DNA from: Spirochaeta sp. UBA5339
GTDB taxonomy: Bacteria > Spirochaetota > Spirochaetia > DSM-2461
DNA length: 64,000 nucleotides
Assembly: GCA_002408085.1 (NCBI GenBank)
Contig: DHQL01000007.1
Coordinates: 192,259 to 256,258, forward strand
Direction: 5' to 3'
The translations under genes were made by a program, and so were the position numbers. Below the pieces are notes generated by a model, which was not told the origin of the DNA, did not search any database, and saw only the letters and a program-made list of their open reading frames with translations. Below, piece by piece: positions 7,254 through 15,164 of this stretch (position 1 is its first letter; every line of letters begins with the position of its first letter).

Positions 7254-9208
7254 TTCTCTTTTTTCTGGCCACTCTTTTTTCACTGAGTGCCGTTGAGCCT
7301 GAAATCAAGGATCAGATTGTAACGGGTCAGCGCTTTACTCTGAAGTACAATACCGGTTTTCCGGGACGTCAGACGGTGGATATCGAAAGTCCGGTATGGC
7401 CCGATGGAATAAGCAGAATCTCCGGGCCCTATACGGCTCAGAGGACAATACAGAATGAGGACGGGAGTTTCTCCACAGTTCTGCAGGTTATCTATACTCT
7501 CAGGGCCAATGAGTCGGGCATTTTTGATGTTCCTGAAATCTCGGTTACCGACGGTACTACCACCGAGCGGGGCGGGGCCCTGAGAATTCCTGTTCTTGCC
7601 AGGGATGAGTCCTTTCTCTTCTATCCCCTGCAGCTGAAATGGGCCTCTCTTCCCGATACCCTCTATGTCGGGCAGGCGGTGCCTCTGATTCTTGTTATGA
7701 ATAATATGGAGGAAATTATTCTTCCCGAATCCATTTCAATGAATACTCCCGACTCCGCCCTCCTTGAAGAGGTCAGCGGACTGGGGGATATCGAATTTTC
7801 TGTGATGGAGACCACCACTCTCTTTAATGTTCCCATGCAGACCTGGATGCTCACCCCTTCAAGGCCGGGAACCATGACCCTGGGAGCCGCCAGGGTATCT
7901 GTACTAGGCCTGAACCGGAGTACAGAGAGTCAGAGTATCACTGTTCGTCCCCTTCCCGAGGAGGCGGCAGTAACCGGGGCAGTGGGTGATTTCAGGTACA
8001 GCTATGAACTTTCAGAAGAGAGCTTTACCGTTGATGATCCGGTAACCCTTAAGGTCCGGGTCGAGGGTGAGGGGAATCTCAACTATCTGGTTCTGCCGGA
8101 GCCTGAGTTTCCGGAGTCCCTTAATGTAATATCCCGGGAGAGTTCCTCCTTTAGAGCCTCAGAAAGAGGTTTTGAAGGGTATCGTGAGGTGCAGTACACC
8201 ATCACTGCCACAGGGGAGGGCGCCTTCAGAATCACTGTTCCCCGTTTTGACTGGCTCAATCCCGGGACCGGCAGAACCTCTTCTGCCGCGGGAAGAGAGC
8301 TGAACCTTGAGGCGGTCTCTCTGCTGGATTCTCTCCATAATCAGGATCTGGTTTTTACCCTTCTGGGGGAGGATCAGCTTCTTAAAGGAGACCCGGCAGC
8401 ACTTTACAGGATTCCCATTGCCTATCTGATGCTGCTGCCGGGAATTCTTGTTCTTATACTCTCCCGTTTCCGCCGGATAAGAAAGACATTTCTCATTGCG
8501 GGTCTTCTTGTAAGCGGCCTTTTCCTTTCAGCGGCCCTGCCCGAGAGTGACGGCACTCCCTGGATCAGCGAGGCTGCCGCCTCCTATGAGGCCGAGGAGT
8601 ATCAGGAGGCCCTCTCTCACTACAGGATCAATGCCCCCGAGTGGGAGGAGAACTGGGCCTTTCAGTACAATAAAGGAATCCTGCACTTTATGGCCAAGGA
8701 GGATGCCCGGGCTGTGGCATCCCTGAGGAAAGCCCTCTATCTTTCGGGGAACAGAACCGTGGTCAGAGATACCCTTGGAGCCATTGAGAACGGTCTGGGC
8801 CTGGAAAACCAGCTGCCTATCTCCTTCTCTCTGCCCCCCAATCTGATCTTTATTCTCTTTGTTCTATCTGTAAATCTCCTGATGATCACCCTGAGTCGTG
8901 TTCTCCTGAGAAACTCGGCCCTGCCCGTGCTTTTTCTGCTTATTTTTTCACTGAGCACCCTCACTTCCGGCTTTGCACTGGGACGAAATATATGGCTGCT
9001 CAGCCGTAACGAGGCCGTCCTCAGGGGCAGCGCCGGTATCAGAAGGATTCCAGAAGAGGGGGGGAGCACCTGGATTACTGTTCCCGAAGGAACCTCGGTT
9101 GAACTGTTGAGCGGATACGGAGATTTCTCCCTTATCAGAAGCGCCTACGGTCTGGAGGGATGGATTCATAACAGTGAACTGATTCTGATCAAGGGAGACA
9201 GGCTGTGA
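7208..9208 (+). CDS. batD: BatD-BatE fusion: oxygen-tolerance domain, TPR and SH3
   Basis: A 666-residue envelope protein. A signal anchor (about residues 12-29) is followed by a BatD oxygen-tolerance region of repeated beta domains to about 380, a membrane helix near 405-420 and another near 428-446, a TPR unit (YEAEEYQEALSHYRINAPEW), two more helices near 543-590, and a C-terminal bacterial SH3 domain ending at GYGDFSLIRSAYGLEGWIHNSEL. In Bacteroides-type operons the TPR plus SH3 part is the separate BatE protein, so this is a natural D-E fusion. A strong AAGGAGG precedes the ATG, which lies inside batC. Function is inferred from the operon. Confidence 0.9.
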   Translation: MEAAGKHSIFRTGLVVLFFLATLFSLSAVEPEIKDQIVTGQRFTLKYNTGFPGRQTVDIESPVWPDGISRISGPYTAQRTIQNEDGSFSTVLQVIYTLRANESGIFDVPEISVTDGTTTERGGALRIPVLARDESFLFYPLQLKWASLPDTLYVGQAVPLILVMNNMEEIILPESISMNTPDSALLEEVSGLGDIEFSVMETTTLFNVPMQTWMLTPSRPGTMTLGAARVSVLGLNRSTESQSITVRPLPEEAAVTGAVGDFRYSYELSEESFTVDDPVTLKVRVEGEGNLNYLVLPEPEFPESLNVISRESSSFRASERGFEGYREVQYTITATGEGAFRITVPRFDWLNPGTGRTSSAAGRELNLEAVSLLDSLHNQDLVFTLLGEDQLLKGDPAALYRIPIAYLMLLPGILVLILSRFRRIRKTFLIAGLLVSGLFLSAALPESDGTPWISEAAASYEAEEYQEALSHYRINAPEWEENWAFQYNKGILHFMAKEDARAVASLRKALYLSGNRTVVRDTLGAIENGLGLENQLPISFSLPPNLIFILFVLSVNLLMITLSRVLLRNSALPVLFLLIFSLSTLTSGFALGRNIWLLSRNEAVLRGSAGIRRIPEEGGSTWITVPEGTSVELLSGYGDFSLIRSAYGLEGWIHNSELILIKGDRL

Positions 9209-9687
9209 AATTTGATGAAATCCTCTCCCAGTGGGACAAGCATCAGCGCTACCGGAAGGCGGAAGATCTGAAGAAAAGTCCCGGGAAACAGAGTCAGGGA
9301 AGAGATCCGGATGAAATGAAAGACTGGCTTGAGATGTATCCGCCGGACCGGAAGATGGGGGAGAGGAAAGAGGTTCCCGACAGAATCATTACCCATACCC
9401 GGAAGAAAGAGCTGAACCGGATGGATCCCCAGGACAGCCTGGACCTCCACGGCTGGACAGGAAATGAGGCCGTAAGGGAACTTGAAAATTTCCTGAAAAG
9501 ATCAAAGAGACGGGGATTGAAAAAGGTAATGGTTGTTCACGGGAAGGGGCTTCACTCTCCCGGAGGGAATTCCGTGCTGCGGCCTCTGGTGAAACAGTAT
9601 CTGGAAAAGTCTCCCCTGGTCAGGGATTACGGCCGCGCAAAAAGCCATTCGGGCGGAAGCGGCGCAACATGGATTCTGCTGCGCTGA
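9205..9687 (+). CDS. Smr-domain protein
   Basis: A 160-residue protein with a charged N-terminal half and a C-terminal Smr (small MutS-related) domain: LDLHGWTGNEAVREL carries the DxH motif, VVHGKGLHS the GKG loop, and SGGSGATWILL closes the domain. Stand-alone Smr proteins bind nucleic acid and some cut RNA on stalled ribosomes or act in recombination; which applies here cannot be told. GTG start within the GTGA overlap with the batD-E stop, so it belongs to the bat operon transcript. Its stop lies 3 nt from the infA stop on the other strand. Confidence 0.9.
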   Translation: MKFDEILSQWDKHQRYRKAEDLKKSPGKQSQGRDPDEMKDWLEMYPPDRKMGERKEVPDRIITHTRKKELNRMDPQDSLDLHGWTGNEAVRELENFLKRSKRRGLKKVMVVHGKGLHSPGGNSVLRPLVKQYLEKSPLVRDYGRAKSHSGGSGATWILLR

Positions 9688-9690
9688 AGA

Positions 9691-9909
9691 TCAGCGTTCT
9701 CTGTAGATAATTCTTCCTCTGGTAAGGTCATAGGGGGAAAGAGCTACCTTTACCTTGTCGCCGGGGACGATACGGATATAGTGCTTTCTCATCTTTCCGG
9801 AAAGGTGGGCCAGGATAACGTGACCGTTGGCAACTTCTACGCGGAACATTGTGTTGGGCAGAGACTCTTTTACTACGCCATCTACTTCAATTGCTTCTTC
9901 TTTAGACAA
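9691..9909 (-). CDS. infA: Translation initiation factor IF-1
   Basis: Full-length IF-1 (72 residues), an S1-like OB-fold protein that occupies the ribosomal A site during initiation. The sequence runs MSKEEAIEVDGVV to RIIYRER and matches the family throughout, including FRVEVANGH and HLSGKMRKHYIRI. The start codon is TTG with GGAG 8 nt upstream. A good promoter lies upstream. It is a single gene facing the bat operon, with no ribosomal protein genes around it. Confidence 0.98.
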   Translation of the reverse strand: MSKEEAIEVDGVVKESLPNTMFRVEVANGHVILAHLSGKMRKHYIRIVPGDKVKVALSPYDLTRGRIIYRER

Positions 9910-9941
9910 ACAAATAACTCCTGTTGTTAATAGTGATTAGC

Positions 9942-9970
9942 ATATTATGAGATCAGATTGTCTTTGTCAA
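9942..9970 (-). promoter_or_regulatory. infA promoter
   Basis: Minus-strand TTGACA (9965-9970), a 17-nt spacer and TAATAT (9942-9947); an equally possible CATAAT lies two bases nearer. The transcript would start about 25 nt before the infA TTG codon. Confidence 0.7.
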
Positions 9971-9991
9971 CTGATAGGGTATTTCAACTCC

Positions 9992-10018
9992 TTGACATTT
10001 TCCTCTAAATAATACAGA
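9992..10018 (+). promoter_or_regulatory. Possible promoter of the DksA/TraR-type gene
   Basis: A perfect TTGACA at 9992-9997 is followed at 15-17 nt by only weak -10 matches (TACAGA at 10013-10018). The -35 box is clear and the -10 assignment is not. Confidence 0.4.
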
Positions 10019-10062
10019 TTATTCCGGATATAAATACCCTCTTTATTATAAGGTATGGTGAA

Positions 10063-10416
10063 ATGGATAAAGCGTTTGAAGATAAGATGCGGGCAACTCT
10101 TCTGGAGATAAAGGAAGAAGTTCTTCACAATCTTATCTCTGAGAATGAAGATTTCAGGGCCGCAGTTGAAGACCTTGGTGTAAAAGATCTGGCCGATATA
10201 GCATCAAATGATATTGATGTAAGAACCCTTGAGGCTCTCAGTTCTCAGGATACTCTCCGGCTGAATAAGGTTGAATCAGCCCTTATCCGTCTGGAAAATG
10301 GAAAATACGGTGTCTGTGCCCGCTGCTCCAAGAGAATCTCTCTGGACAGACTCGAGGCGATTCCCTATGCCGTCCTCTGCATTGACTGTAAAAGCGAAAG
10401 CGAAAAACGGAGATAA
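10063..10416 (+). CDS. DksA/TraR-type C4 zinc-finger protein
   Basis: A 117-residue protein with a helical, coiled-coil-like N-terminal region (to about residue 80) and a C-terminal C4 zinc finger, CARC and CIDC about 17 residues apart, within the motif LENGKYGVCARCSKRISLDRLEAIPYA read as short blocks. This is the DksA/TraR family, whose members enter the RNA polymerase secondary channel and adjust transcription, often with ppGpp. It is shorter than E. coli DksA (151), as is usual for spirochaete and TraR-like members, and the DxxDxA tip motif of DksA is not evident. AAGG lies about 9 nt before the ATG. Confidence 0.88.
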   Translation: MDKAFEDKMRATLLEIKEEVLHNLISENEDFRAAVEDLGVKDLADIASNDIDVRTLEALSSQDTLRLNKVESALIRLENGKYGVCARCSKRISLDRLEAIPYAVLCIDCKSESEKRR

Positions 10417-10470
10417 TACCTTCGTTTCTCTTTGTTAAAAAAGAGTAAAACAGTTCCTTTATTCTTCCGA

Positions 10471-10490
10471 TAATCTTAACAGTTAGATTA
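10471..10490 (+). promoter_or_regulatory. Near-perfect dyad before the 10.5-kb gene
   Basis: TAATCTTAAC and GTTAGATTA form a palindrome with one bulged base directly upstream of the SD sequence of the next gene. It could be a repressor site; no U tract follows, so it is not a terminator. Confidence 0.3.
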
Positions 10491-10504
10491 TTCAGGAAGG
10501 TGGA

Positions 10505-10891
10505 ATGGAACTGAGATCTGTTTCAGGACAGGTAAGCGCAGCTCAACTGGCAAGCATCCGGAAGGATTCAGGAAGCGTAAGTCTTCCCGTGTCCAGAGCC
10601 ATGACTCCCTATGCACAGTTTAAATACGTTAAAGGCGTTCCATCTCACTCCTCGGGCGGTTCGGTACCAATCAACCGCCTTCGGGTACTCAATACCCTGA
10701 TCCACTCACTTGTGAGCAGGCAGTCGGATCCCATGCCGGATATGGACTCCTCAAAACTTTCCGATGAATCCATCAAGGCACTGATCGATCAGTACTCTGA
10801 TCAGCTTCACTCCGCCCTTACAAGCAGTTCCCCCTATGCATCAGCCTCAGCCGGTTATTCAAGCGGTGCCCTGCTCAATGTTCTTGTTTGA
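10505..10891 (+). CDS. Hypothetical small Ser-rich protein
   Basis: Not recognised. A 128-residue protein with no signal peptide or membrane segment, rich in Ser (about one residue in five), with a central helical stretch (INRLRVLNTLIHSLV) and a Ser/Ala/Tyr-rich tail (SSSPYASASAGYSSGA). The composition recalls flexible secreted or structural peptides rather than an enzyme. AGGAAGG lies 4 nt before the ATG. Its last codons overlap the start of the following membrane protein, so the two are probably co-expressed. Codon use and the good SD argue that it is real. Confidence 0.6.
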   Translation: MELRSVSGQVSAAQLASIRKDSGSVSLPVSRAMTPYAQFKYVKGVPSHSSGGSVPINRLRVLNTLIHSLVSRQSDPMPDMDSSKLSDESIKALIDQYSDQLHSALTSSSPYASASAGYSSGALLNVLV

Positions 10892-11996
10892 TGTAACCGA
10901 TTATCCAGGGCTCGTTCTGGCTCAGATCCTTCTGGCTGCCCTTGTCTTCTATCTGCTTATACCAGTATCAGGAGCCTTCTTCGCCCGGCATAAATGGAGG
11001 GTCTTCAGGAAAAACCTGCGCCGTGCTCTGGATATTCCCATGGCGGTTCACTCTGTTACGGCCTTGAACGGAAATATGGGACTTCACCGTTTTCTTGGTG
11101 AACTGGAAGCCATCGAGGGAGATGACATCATCTGGATAAGAGGGGCCTCGGGAACCTTAACAGCGGATATGCGGAACGCCACGGTCTACAACATGATCGA
11201 TTCGGGCGGAGCCGATCAGGTCTACAGCCATCTCTACCCCTTTCCTCTCCCCATGAAATCGCTGGTCCCCATGTCCTGGGACAATGTTTTTTCACTGACC
11301 GAAGGAACAAGGCTCTTTCTCTTCGGCTCTCTTGAGGTCAAAAACGGGAAGTACTCCATGAAGTCCTGCCGTGAGATGCCTCTGACGGTAATTATCTACA
11401 ATGAAGATCCCTTTACCCTGATGACCAGAGCCACCTGGTGCGGAAGAGAGGGGAATGAGTTCTGGAACACTCTTACTCCCTGGTCCGTTGTTACAGGGAC
11501 ACTCCTTCTTCTTATCTCGACGGTGTGGGTTATACAGAACAGCGATAACTACGCCCTTCTGTTTCTGAACCTCTTTCTGGCCCTACTGCCTCTTATTCTT
11601 TTTCTTCCTCCGGGAGTGCTGCTGCTGAGTCTCTACCGTTATTTCTGGGATCGGGGACGAAGATGCAGGGCCGAGAGGGACCTGATGGTGCTGCCACTGG
11701 GGACCGATGCCCTGCCCAGAGACTGTACGGCGTCGGATGTGGCCTTTACTAGAAGGCCTGGAGGATGGAAGGGGAAAGAAAAGCCCGTCTGCTATCCCGT
11801 GCCTCAGAGTCTGGTGGAGATGTCGGATATGAAGATGGCGGGCAAGTGTATCCGCTACCCCGATGAACCCGGGAAACTGGCAAAATTCTGCCGCAGAAGA
11901 GCCCTGTATTTCGAAGCTCTCTCTGTGCTGATGTTCTGTTCAGCAGTCTTTGTCAATTTTGCCGTTTACTGGTGGGTTATGATCCGGATGGTCTGA
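10878..11996 (+). CDS. Hypothetical membrane protein
   Basis: Not recognised. 372 residues with an N-terminal helix (about 9-33), a soluble middle of roughly 180 residues containing a beta-rich stretch (GDDIIWIRGASGTL), paired helices near 205-255, a basic cytosolic loop with Cys residues, and a C-terminal helix (about 345-368). The architecture resembles membrane proteins with an extracytoplasmic E3-ligase-like GIDE or NfeD-type insert, but I see no diagnostic motif. ATG 10878 is preferred to an upstream start at 10836 because it gives a normal hydrophobic N-terminus; it lies inside the preceding gene. Confidence 0.6.
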   Translation: MFLFDVTDYPGLVLAQILLAALVFYLLIPVSGAFFARHKWRVFRKNLRRALDIPMAVHSVTALNGNMGLHRFLGELEAIEGDDIIWIRGASGTLTADMRNATVYNMIDSGGADQVYSHLYPFPLPMKSLVPMSWDNVFSLTEGTRLFLFGSLEVKNGKYSMKSCREMPLTVIIYNEDPFTLMTRATWCGREGNEFWNTLTPWSVVTGTLLLLISTVWVIQNSDNYALLFLNLFLALLPLILFLPPGVLLLSLYRYFWDRGRRCRAERDLMVLPLGTDALPRDCTASDVAFTRRPGGWKGKEKPVCYPVPQSLVEMSDMKMAGKCIRYPDEPGKLAKFCRRRALYFEALSVLMFCSAVFVNFAVYWWVMIRMV

Positions 11997-12021
11997 AAAA
12001 AGAAGCCGGCGTCGGTCCGGC
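11996..12021 (-). terminator. Intrinsic terminator after the DbpA-like gene
   Basis: On the minus strand GCCGG and CCGGC (12017-12021, 12005-12009) flank a 7-nt loop and are followed by a T-rich run TTCTTTTTT. Confidence 0.55.
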
Positions 12022-12035
12022 CCTGTTTGAAGAAT

Positions 12036-12494
12036 TCAGCTTCCCGCTTTTTTCTTTGCGAAGTTAACGGTAAGCTTTCTGCCTCTGTAGTCGATGCCGT
12101 CCAGGTTGTCGATGGCATTTTCCGCCGCTGAACGGCTGATGGTCATAAAAGAGTAGTTATCCAAAATCTTGATATCTCCGATGTCCTCGCGGTTCACCTT
12201 GCCGGTGTTCACAAACAGATGTACCAGATCTTTGGGGAAAACCTTGCGGTTGCGTCCGATGCTGACAAATACGGATGTGCCGTCGGCAACAGTTTTTCTG
12301 CCGCCTTTTTTCTGGCCCATCTCTTTGAGCATATACGCAGTAACCCAGGATCTGAGAGCAAAGGGAACCTGTTTCTTGAAGGCTTTTCTGTAAGCGTTCA
12401 AAAGATCGGGATCTTCCTGATTTTTTACCTTGTCAATCAGGTTTTCGATAACAGGTTTAAGATCATCGCTGTTGAAATTGTCCGGTTTACCCAT
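12036..12494 (-). CDS. Orphan DbpA-type RNA-binding domain protein
   Basis: A 152-residue protein whose last 75 residues are the RRM-like DbpA C-terminal domain: SVFVSIGRNRKVFPKDLVHLFVN, IGDIKILDNYSFMTI and YRGRKLTVNFAKKK mark its strands. In DbpA/CsdA DEAD-box helicases this domain targets 23S rRNA; here the helicase is missing and replaced by an N-terminal helical region of about 70 residues. A role in ribosome assembly or RNA chaperoning is plausible. ATG 12494 was chosen for CAGGAG 9 nt upstream. The leader holds a terminator and a long-range helix, suggesting control by attenuation. Confidence 0.85.
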   Translation of the reverse strand: MGKPDNFNSDDLKPVIENLIDKVKNQEDPDLLNAYRKAFKKQVPFALRSWVTAYMLKEMGQKKGGRKTVADGTSVFVSIGRNRKVFPKDLVHLFVNTGKVNREDIGDIKILDNYSFMTISRSAAENAIDNLDGIDYRGRKLTVNFAKKKAGS

Positions 12495-12509
12495 GACTGA
12501 TGTCTCCTG

Positions 12510-12539
12510 AAAAAAAATTGTCATTCCGGCAGGAATGAC
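12510..12539 (-). terminator. Intrinsic terminator within the DbpA-like gene's leader
   Basis: GTCATTCC and GGAATGAC pair perfectly around a 4-nt loop; on the minus strand the stem is followed by AA and eight T. It lies between promoter and SD sequence, 16 nt before the start codon. Confidence 0.75.
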
Positions 12540-12545
12540 TGAATG

Positions 12546-12632
12546 GCAGGGAATTCATTGAGGAATGGAAGGTGTGAAAAAGTCCGACGTTCTTTTTACG
12601 AAAAAAACTATTACCCTTCAGAATTTCCCTGC
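12546..12632 (-). promoter_or_regulatory. Long-range leader helix upstream of the DbpA-like gene
   Basis: GCAGGGAATTC (12546-12556) and GAATTTCCCTGC (12621-12632) are complementary with one bulged base. In the leader RNA they would close a 64-nt domain just before the terminator. A CATTCC inside this domain could pair with the 3' terminator arm instead. Confidence 0.5.
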
Positions 12633-12644
12633 AATAATAGTTAC

Positions 12645-12672
12645 AATATAATAGCGAAAGTTTATTTGTCAA
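12645..12672 (-). promoter_or_regulatory. Promoter of the DbpA-like gene
   Basis: Minus-strand TTGACA (12667-12672), 16-nt spacer, TATATT (12645-12650). The predicted leader is about 145 nt long. Confidence 0.7.
12647..12652 (+). promoter_or_regulatory. -10 box of the OmpA-domain gene
   Basis: A perfect TATAAT on the + strand overlaps the minus-strand -10 box of the divergent gene. The -35 at 12624-12629 (TTTCCC) matches poorly. Confidence 0.4.
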
Positions 12673-12699
12673 CAGAATGGAGAAACCCGGGAGGTTTGA

Positions 12700-13917
12700 T
12701 TGTTTCGTATAAAAAGCATCTGTTTATATATGGCCCTTGTTCCCTTCTCACTGTCCGCACAGAATTTCATCTTCAATCAGAATGAAGGGATGGAGTACAG
12801 GATTGTGTCGGAAGTGAACGAGTCGGTCTGGGCTGACAGTGAGCTTCTGGGACAGTCGGAAATCCTGAACAGGATCTCCGTTGAGGTTCTCTCCTCCGAT
12901 GAAGAGGCCGCAGACCTCAGGGTTCAGTACAGTATATCCGAGAAGAGTCTTGATACGGGGCTCTATGTCTATGCCTACGAGGAGGAGAGGGAGTTCAGTC
13001 GTTCCCACAGGGGACTCTACGGGAATATTCCCGATGATGAGTATCTTCCCTCCGTAAGGAATATTCCGACCTGGCCGGAGAAAGAGGTCCGCCCGGGGAG
13101 TTCCTGGGCAGCCATGGCCCTTGAGGTACATGATCTGAAACCCTTTTTCGGAATTGACTACAGACTGCATATTCCCTACCGGGTTTTCTACAACTATACC
13201 GGTACCAGGGAGTATGAGGGACGGACAGTGGATGTGATCGAGATCAACTACCACTTTCTCCAGAATATCGATGCCCTCAGCTTTCCTCCGGGAACACTTC
13301 CTCCTGCAGGAACGGATCTTCCGGTCGCGGTCAGCGGTGATTTCAGGCAGGTTTATCTCTGGGACCCCGAGGCGGGAATACCCGCTGCAGTGGCCGAGGA
13401 GTTTAAAATTGCCTATTCCATGGCTACGGGATTCAGCTATATCTTCAAGGGCAGCGCCGAGGGCCGTGTTATTGAGGCGGATCAGTGGATTAAAGAGGAT
13501 GTGAAAGAGGAGATCTCAAAGGCCGTGGAGGAGATGGAGGATGTCTCTGTTTCGGTGAACGACGACGGTATTGTGCTGACCCTGGAGGACATCCACTTCA
13601 AGCCCGACTCACCGGAGTTTCTTCCGGGAGAGAGGGAGAAACTCTACAGGTTGAAGGAGCTGCTCCTTCAGTTCCCCGAGCATGACCTGATGATTACAGG
13701 TCATACCGCCCGGATCGGTTACTCCCCCGATGAGGGACAGAGGCTTTCCGAAGAGAGGGCCGCCGCGGTGGCTTCCTTCTTCCTTCAGGAGGAGGTCCGC
13801 GAGGCGTCTCAGATGGTTGTTCAGGGCAAGGGCTCCCGGGAACCGGTGGGAGACAACAGCAGTGAGGAAGGCCGCCGGAAAAACAGGCGGGTTGAGATAA
13901 CAATTCTTGATAATTGA
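12700..13917 (+). CDS. Secreted protein with C-terminal OmpA domain
   Basis: 405 residues with a signal peptide cleaved after about FSLSA-QNF, a beta-rich domain of about 270 residues that I cannot assign, and a C-terminal OmpA-like peptidoglycan-binding domain (about 295-400). Family marks are IHFKPDSPEFLPGE, MITGHTARIGYS, LSEERAAAVASFF and GRRKNRRVEI. It should anchor an envelope structure to peptidoglycan in the periplasm. The N-terminal part is not an eight-strand OmpA barrel. The start is TTG with GGGAGG 5 nt upstream. The stop codon overlaps the promoter of the next gene. Confidence 0.88.
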   Translation: MFRIKSICLYMALVPFSLSAQNFIFNQNEGMEYRIVSEVNESVWADSELLGQSEILNRISVEVLSSDEEAADLRVQYSISEKSLDTGLYVYAYEEEREFSRSHRGLYGNIPDDEYLPSVRNIPTWPEKEVRPGSSWAAMALEVHDLKPFFGIDYRLHIPYRVFYNYTGTREYEGRTVDVIEINYHFLQNIDALSFPPGTLPPAGTDLPVAVSGDFRQVYLWDPEAGIPAAVAEEFKIAYSMATGFSYIFKGSAEGRVIEADQWIKEDVKEEISKAVEEMEDVSVSVNDDGIVLTLEDIHFKPDSPEFLPGEREKLYRLKELLLQFPEHDLMITGHTARIGYSPDEGQRLSEERAAAVASFFLQEEVREASQMVVQGKGSREPVGDNSSEEGRRKNRRVEITILDN

Positions 13918-13941
13918 CACGGTTGTTTGTATTGTTATAAG
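13914..13941 (+). promoter_or_regulatory. Promoter of the coiled-coil protein gene
   Basis: TTGACA (13914-13919), 16-nt spacer, TATAAG (13936-13941). The -35 box contains the stop codon of the upstream gene. Transcription would start about 16 nt before the start codon, with AAGGAG in between. Confidence 0.75.
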
Positions 13942-13964
13942 AGTGCCCCAGGAAGGAGAAGACT

Positions 13965-15089
13965 ATGTCCGATATTGATCTTAAAATTGAAGAACTGCGC
14001 AGTGAGATGGATGAAAATATAAAGGCCAGAAATACCGTATGGCGGGAGCTGGGACGGATCCTTCTGGATGAAGGCGAAAGCGACGGCGAGTCTGAGCTGA
14101 TGCAGGAGTACAGGGGTGCCGCTCTGGATGTAAACAGCCGCATCTCTCTGATGGATCAGCAGATTCAGGATATTGAAGAAGCCGATAAAATTCTGAAAAA
14201 ACTCAAGGCCGGTGATGATGAGCTCAAGGAGAGAAGAACCAGAATCCAGGGGAACCTGAATACTCTGCAGGAGACCCTGGGGGAGGAACTCTTTCATCTG
14301 GTCAACTCAAAAGACCTGGATGTGGAGTGGAAGAAGGCCTTCGATCCCCTTATAAAAAATATAGGGAAGATCAGAGACAACGAGACCGAGCTCTATCAGG
14401 TAGAGACGGACCTTGCGGGGAAGAGCTTCTTTTCCGGACTGATGAATAAAAGCCGCCGGACGTTTTTGAAAACACGCAAAAAGACCATGGAGGTGTCCCA
14501 GTCAAAGCTCTATCAGAAGTGCTTTACCGATGCCTTGATGATGGGCGCCGGCAAGGGGGATGACGACGCCGAGGATGTAAAACTTCTGGCTCCCTGGTTC
14601 AGGGCGGACAAGGAGTGGCAGACCCTTCTCTCGGACGAGGAGAAGGCTTCCGGTGAGAAGGAGACCCAGAAGGAGAGACTCAAGGAGCTTTGCGGTGCCA
14701 GAGGTCCGAAGAAGCGGATCGAATTTCTTGAGAAAGAGAAGGCCCTGGAAGAGGAGAGACTGGAGGAGGCCCTTCGAAAATGGGGTGAATCCATCACCGG
14801 GGATACTCCCGATACTCTTACAAAACATCCCGCGGTTAAAGAGGCCGTCGGTCATATAGACACCCTTACGGAAGCCGCCATCAAGATCAATCTGGAGATT
14901 GAGAAGTGGGAGGCCCGCAAGGATATCGAGAAACTGAGTAACGATCAGATCTATATGGAGCAGAAGATTCAGACCCTGGAAGAGGAGATTCAGGCAAGGC
15001 GCCAGGAGATCAAGGTTCTGAAGAAGGATATTGCCCAGACCGGAAAGGATATCGAAAAGAAGAGGGCCTTTACGGGGGACGAAGAGTAG
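13965..15089 (+). CDS. Coiled-coil cytoplasmic protein, unknown function
   Basis: Not recognised by function. A 374-residue, highly charged, almost wholly helical protein: heptad-rich at both ends (1-160 and 225-374) with a short segment around residues 160-220 (GLMNKSRRTFLKTRKKTMEV) that includes hydrophobic patches. No signal peptide or membrane segment. AAGGAG lies 7 nt before the ATG and the gene has its own strong promoter. A structural or scaffold role is likely, but the sequence does not say for what. Confidence 0.7.
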   Translation: MSDIDLKIEELRSEMDENIKARNTVWRELGRILLDEGESDGESELMQEYRGAALDVNSRISLMDQQIQDIEEADKILKKLKAGDDELKERRTRIQGNLNTLQETLGEELFHLVNSKDLDVEWKKAFDPLIKNIGKIRDNETELYQVETDLAGKSFFSGLMNKSRRTFLKTRKKTMEVSQSKLYQKCFTDALMMGAGKGDDDAEDVKLLAPWFRADKEWQTLLSDEEKASGEKETQKERLKELCGARGPKKRIEFLEKEKALEEERLEEALRKWGESITGDTPDTLTKHPAVKEAVGHIDTLTEAAIKINLEIEKWEARKDIEKLSNDQIYMEQKIQTLEEEIQARRQEIKVLKKDIAQTGKDIEKKRAFTGDEE

Positions 15090-15164
15090 CTCCTCCGGGG
15101 CGGAGCCGCTCCGGCAGAGCCGCCCCCGACTGAGCGGGGCCCGGCGGGATGCCGCCCGGCACTC
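15090..15164. other. GC-rich convergent intergenic stretch with short inverted repeats
   Basis: Between two convergent genes; contains GCTCC/GGAGC and GGCGG/CCGCC pairs but no T run. It may be a poor bidirectional terminator. Confidence 0.3.
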
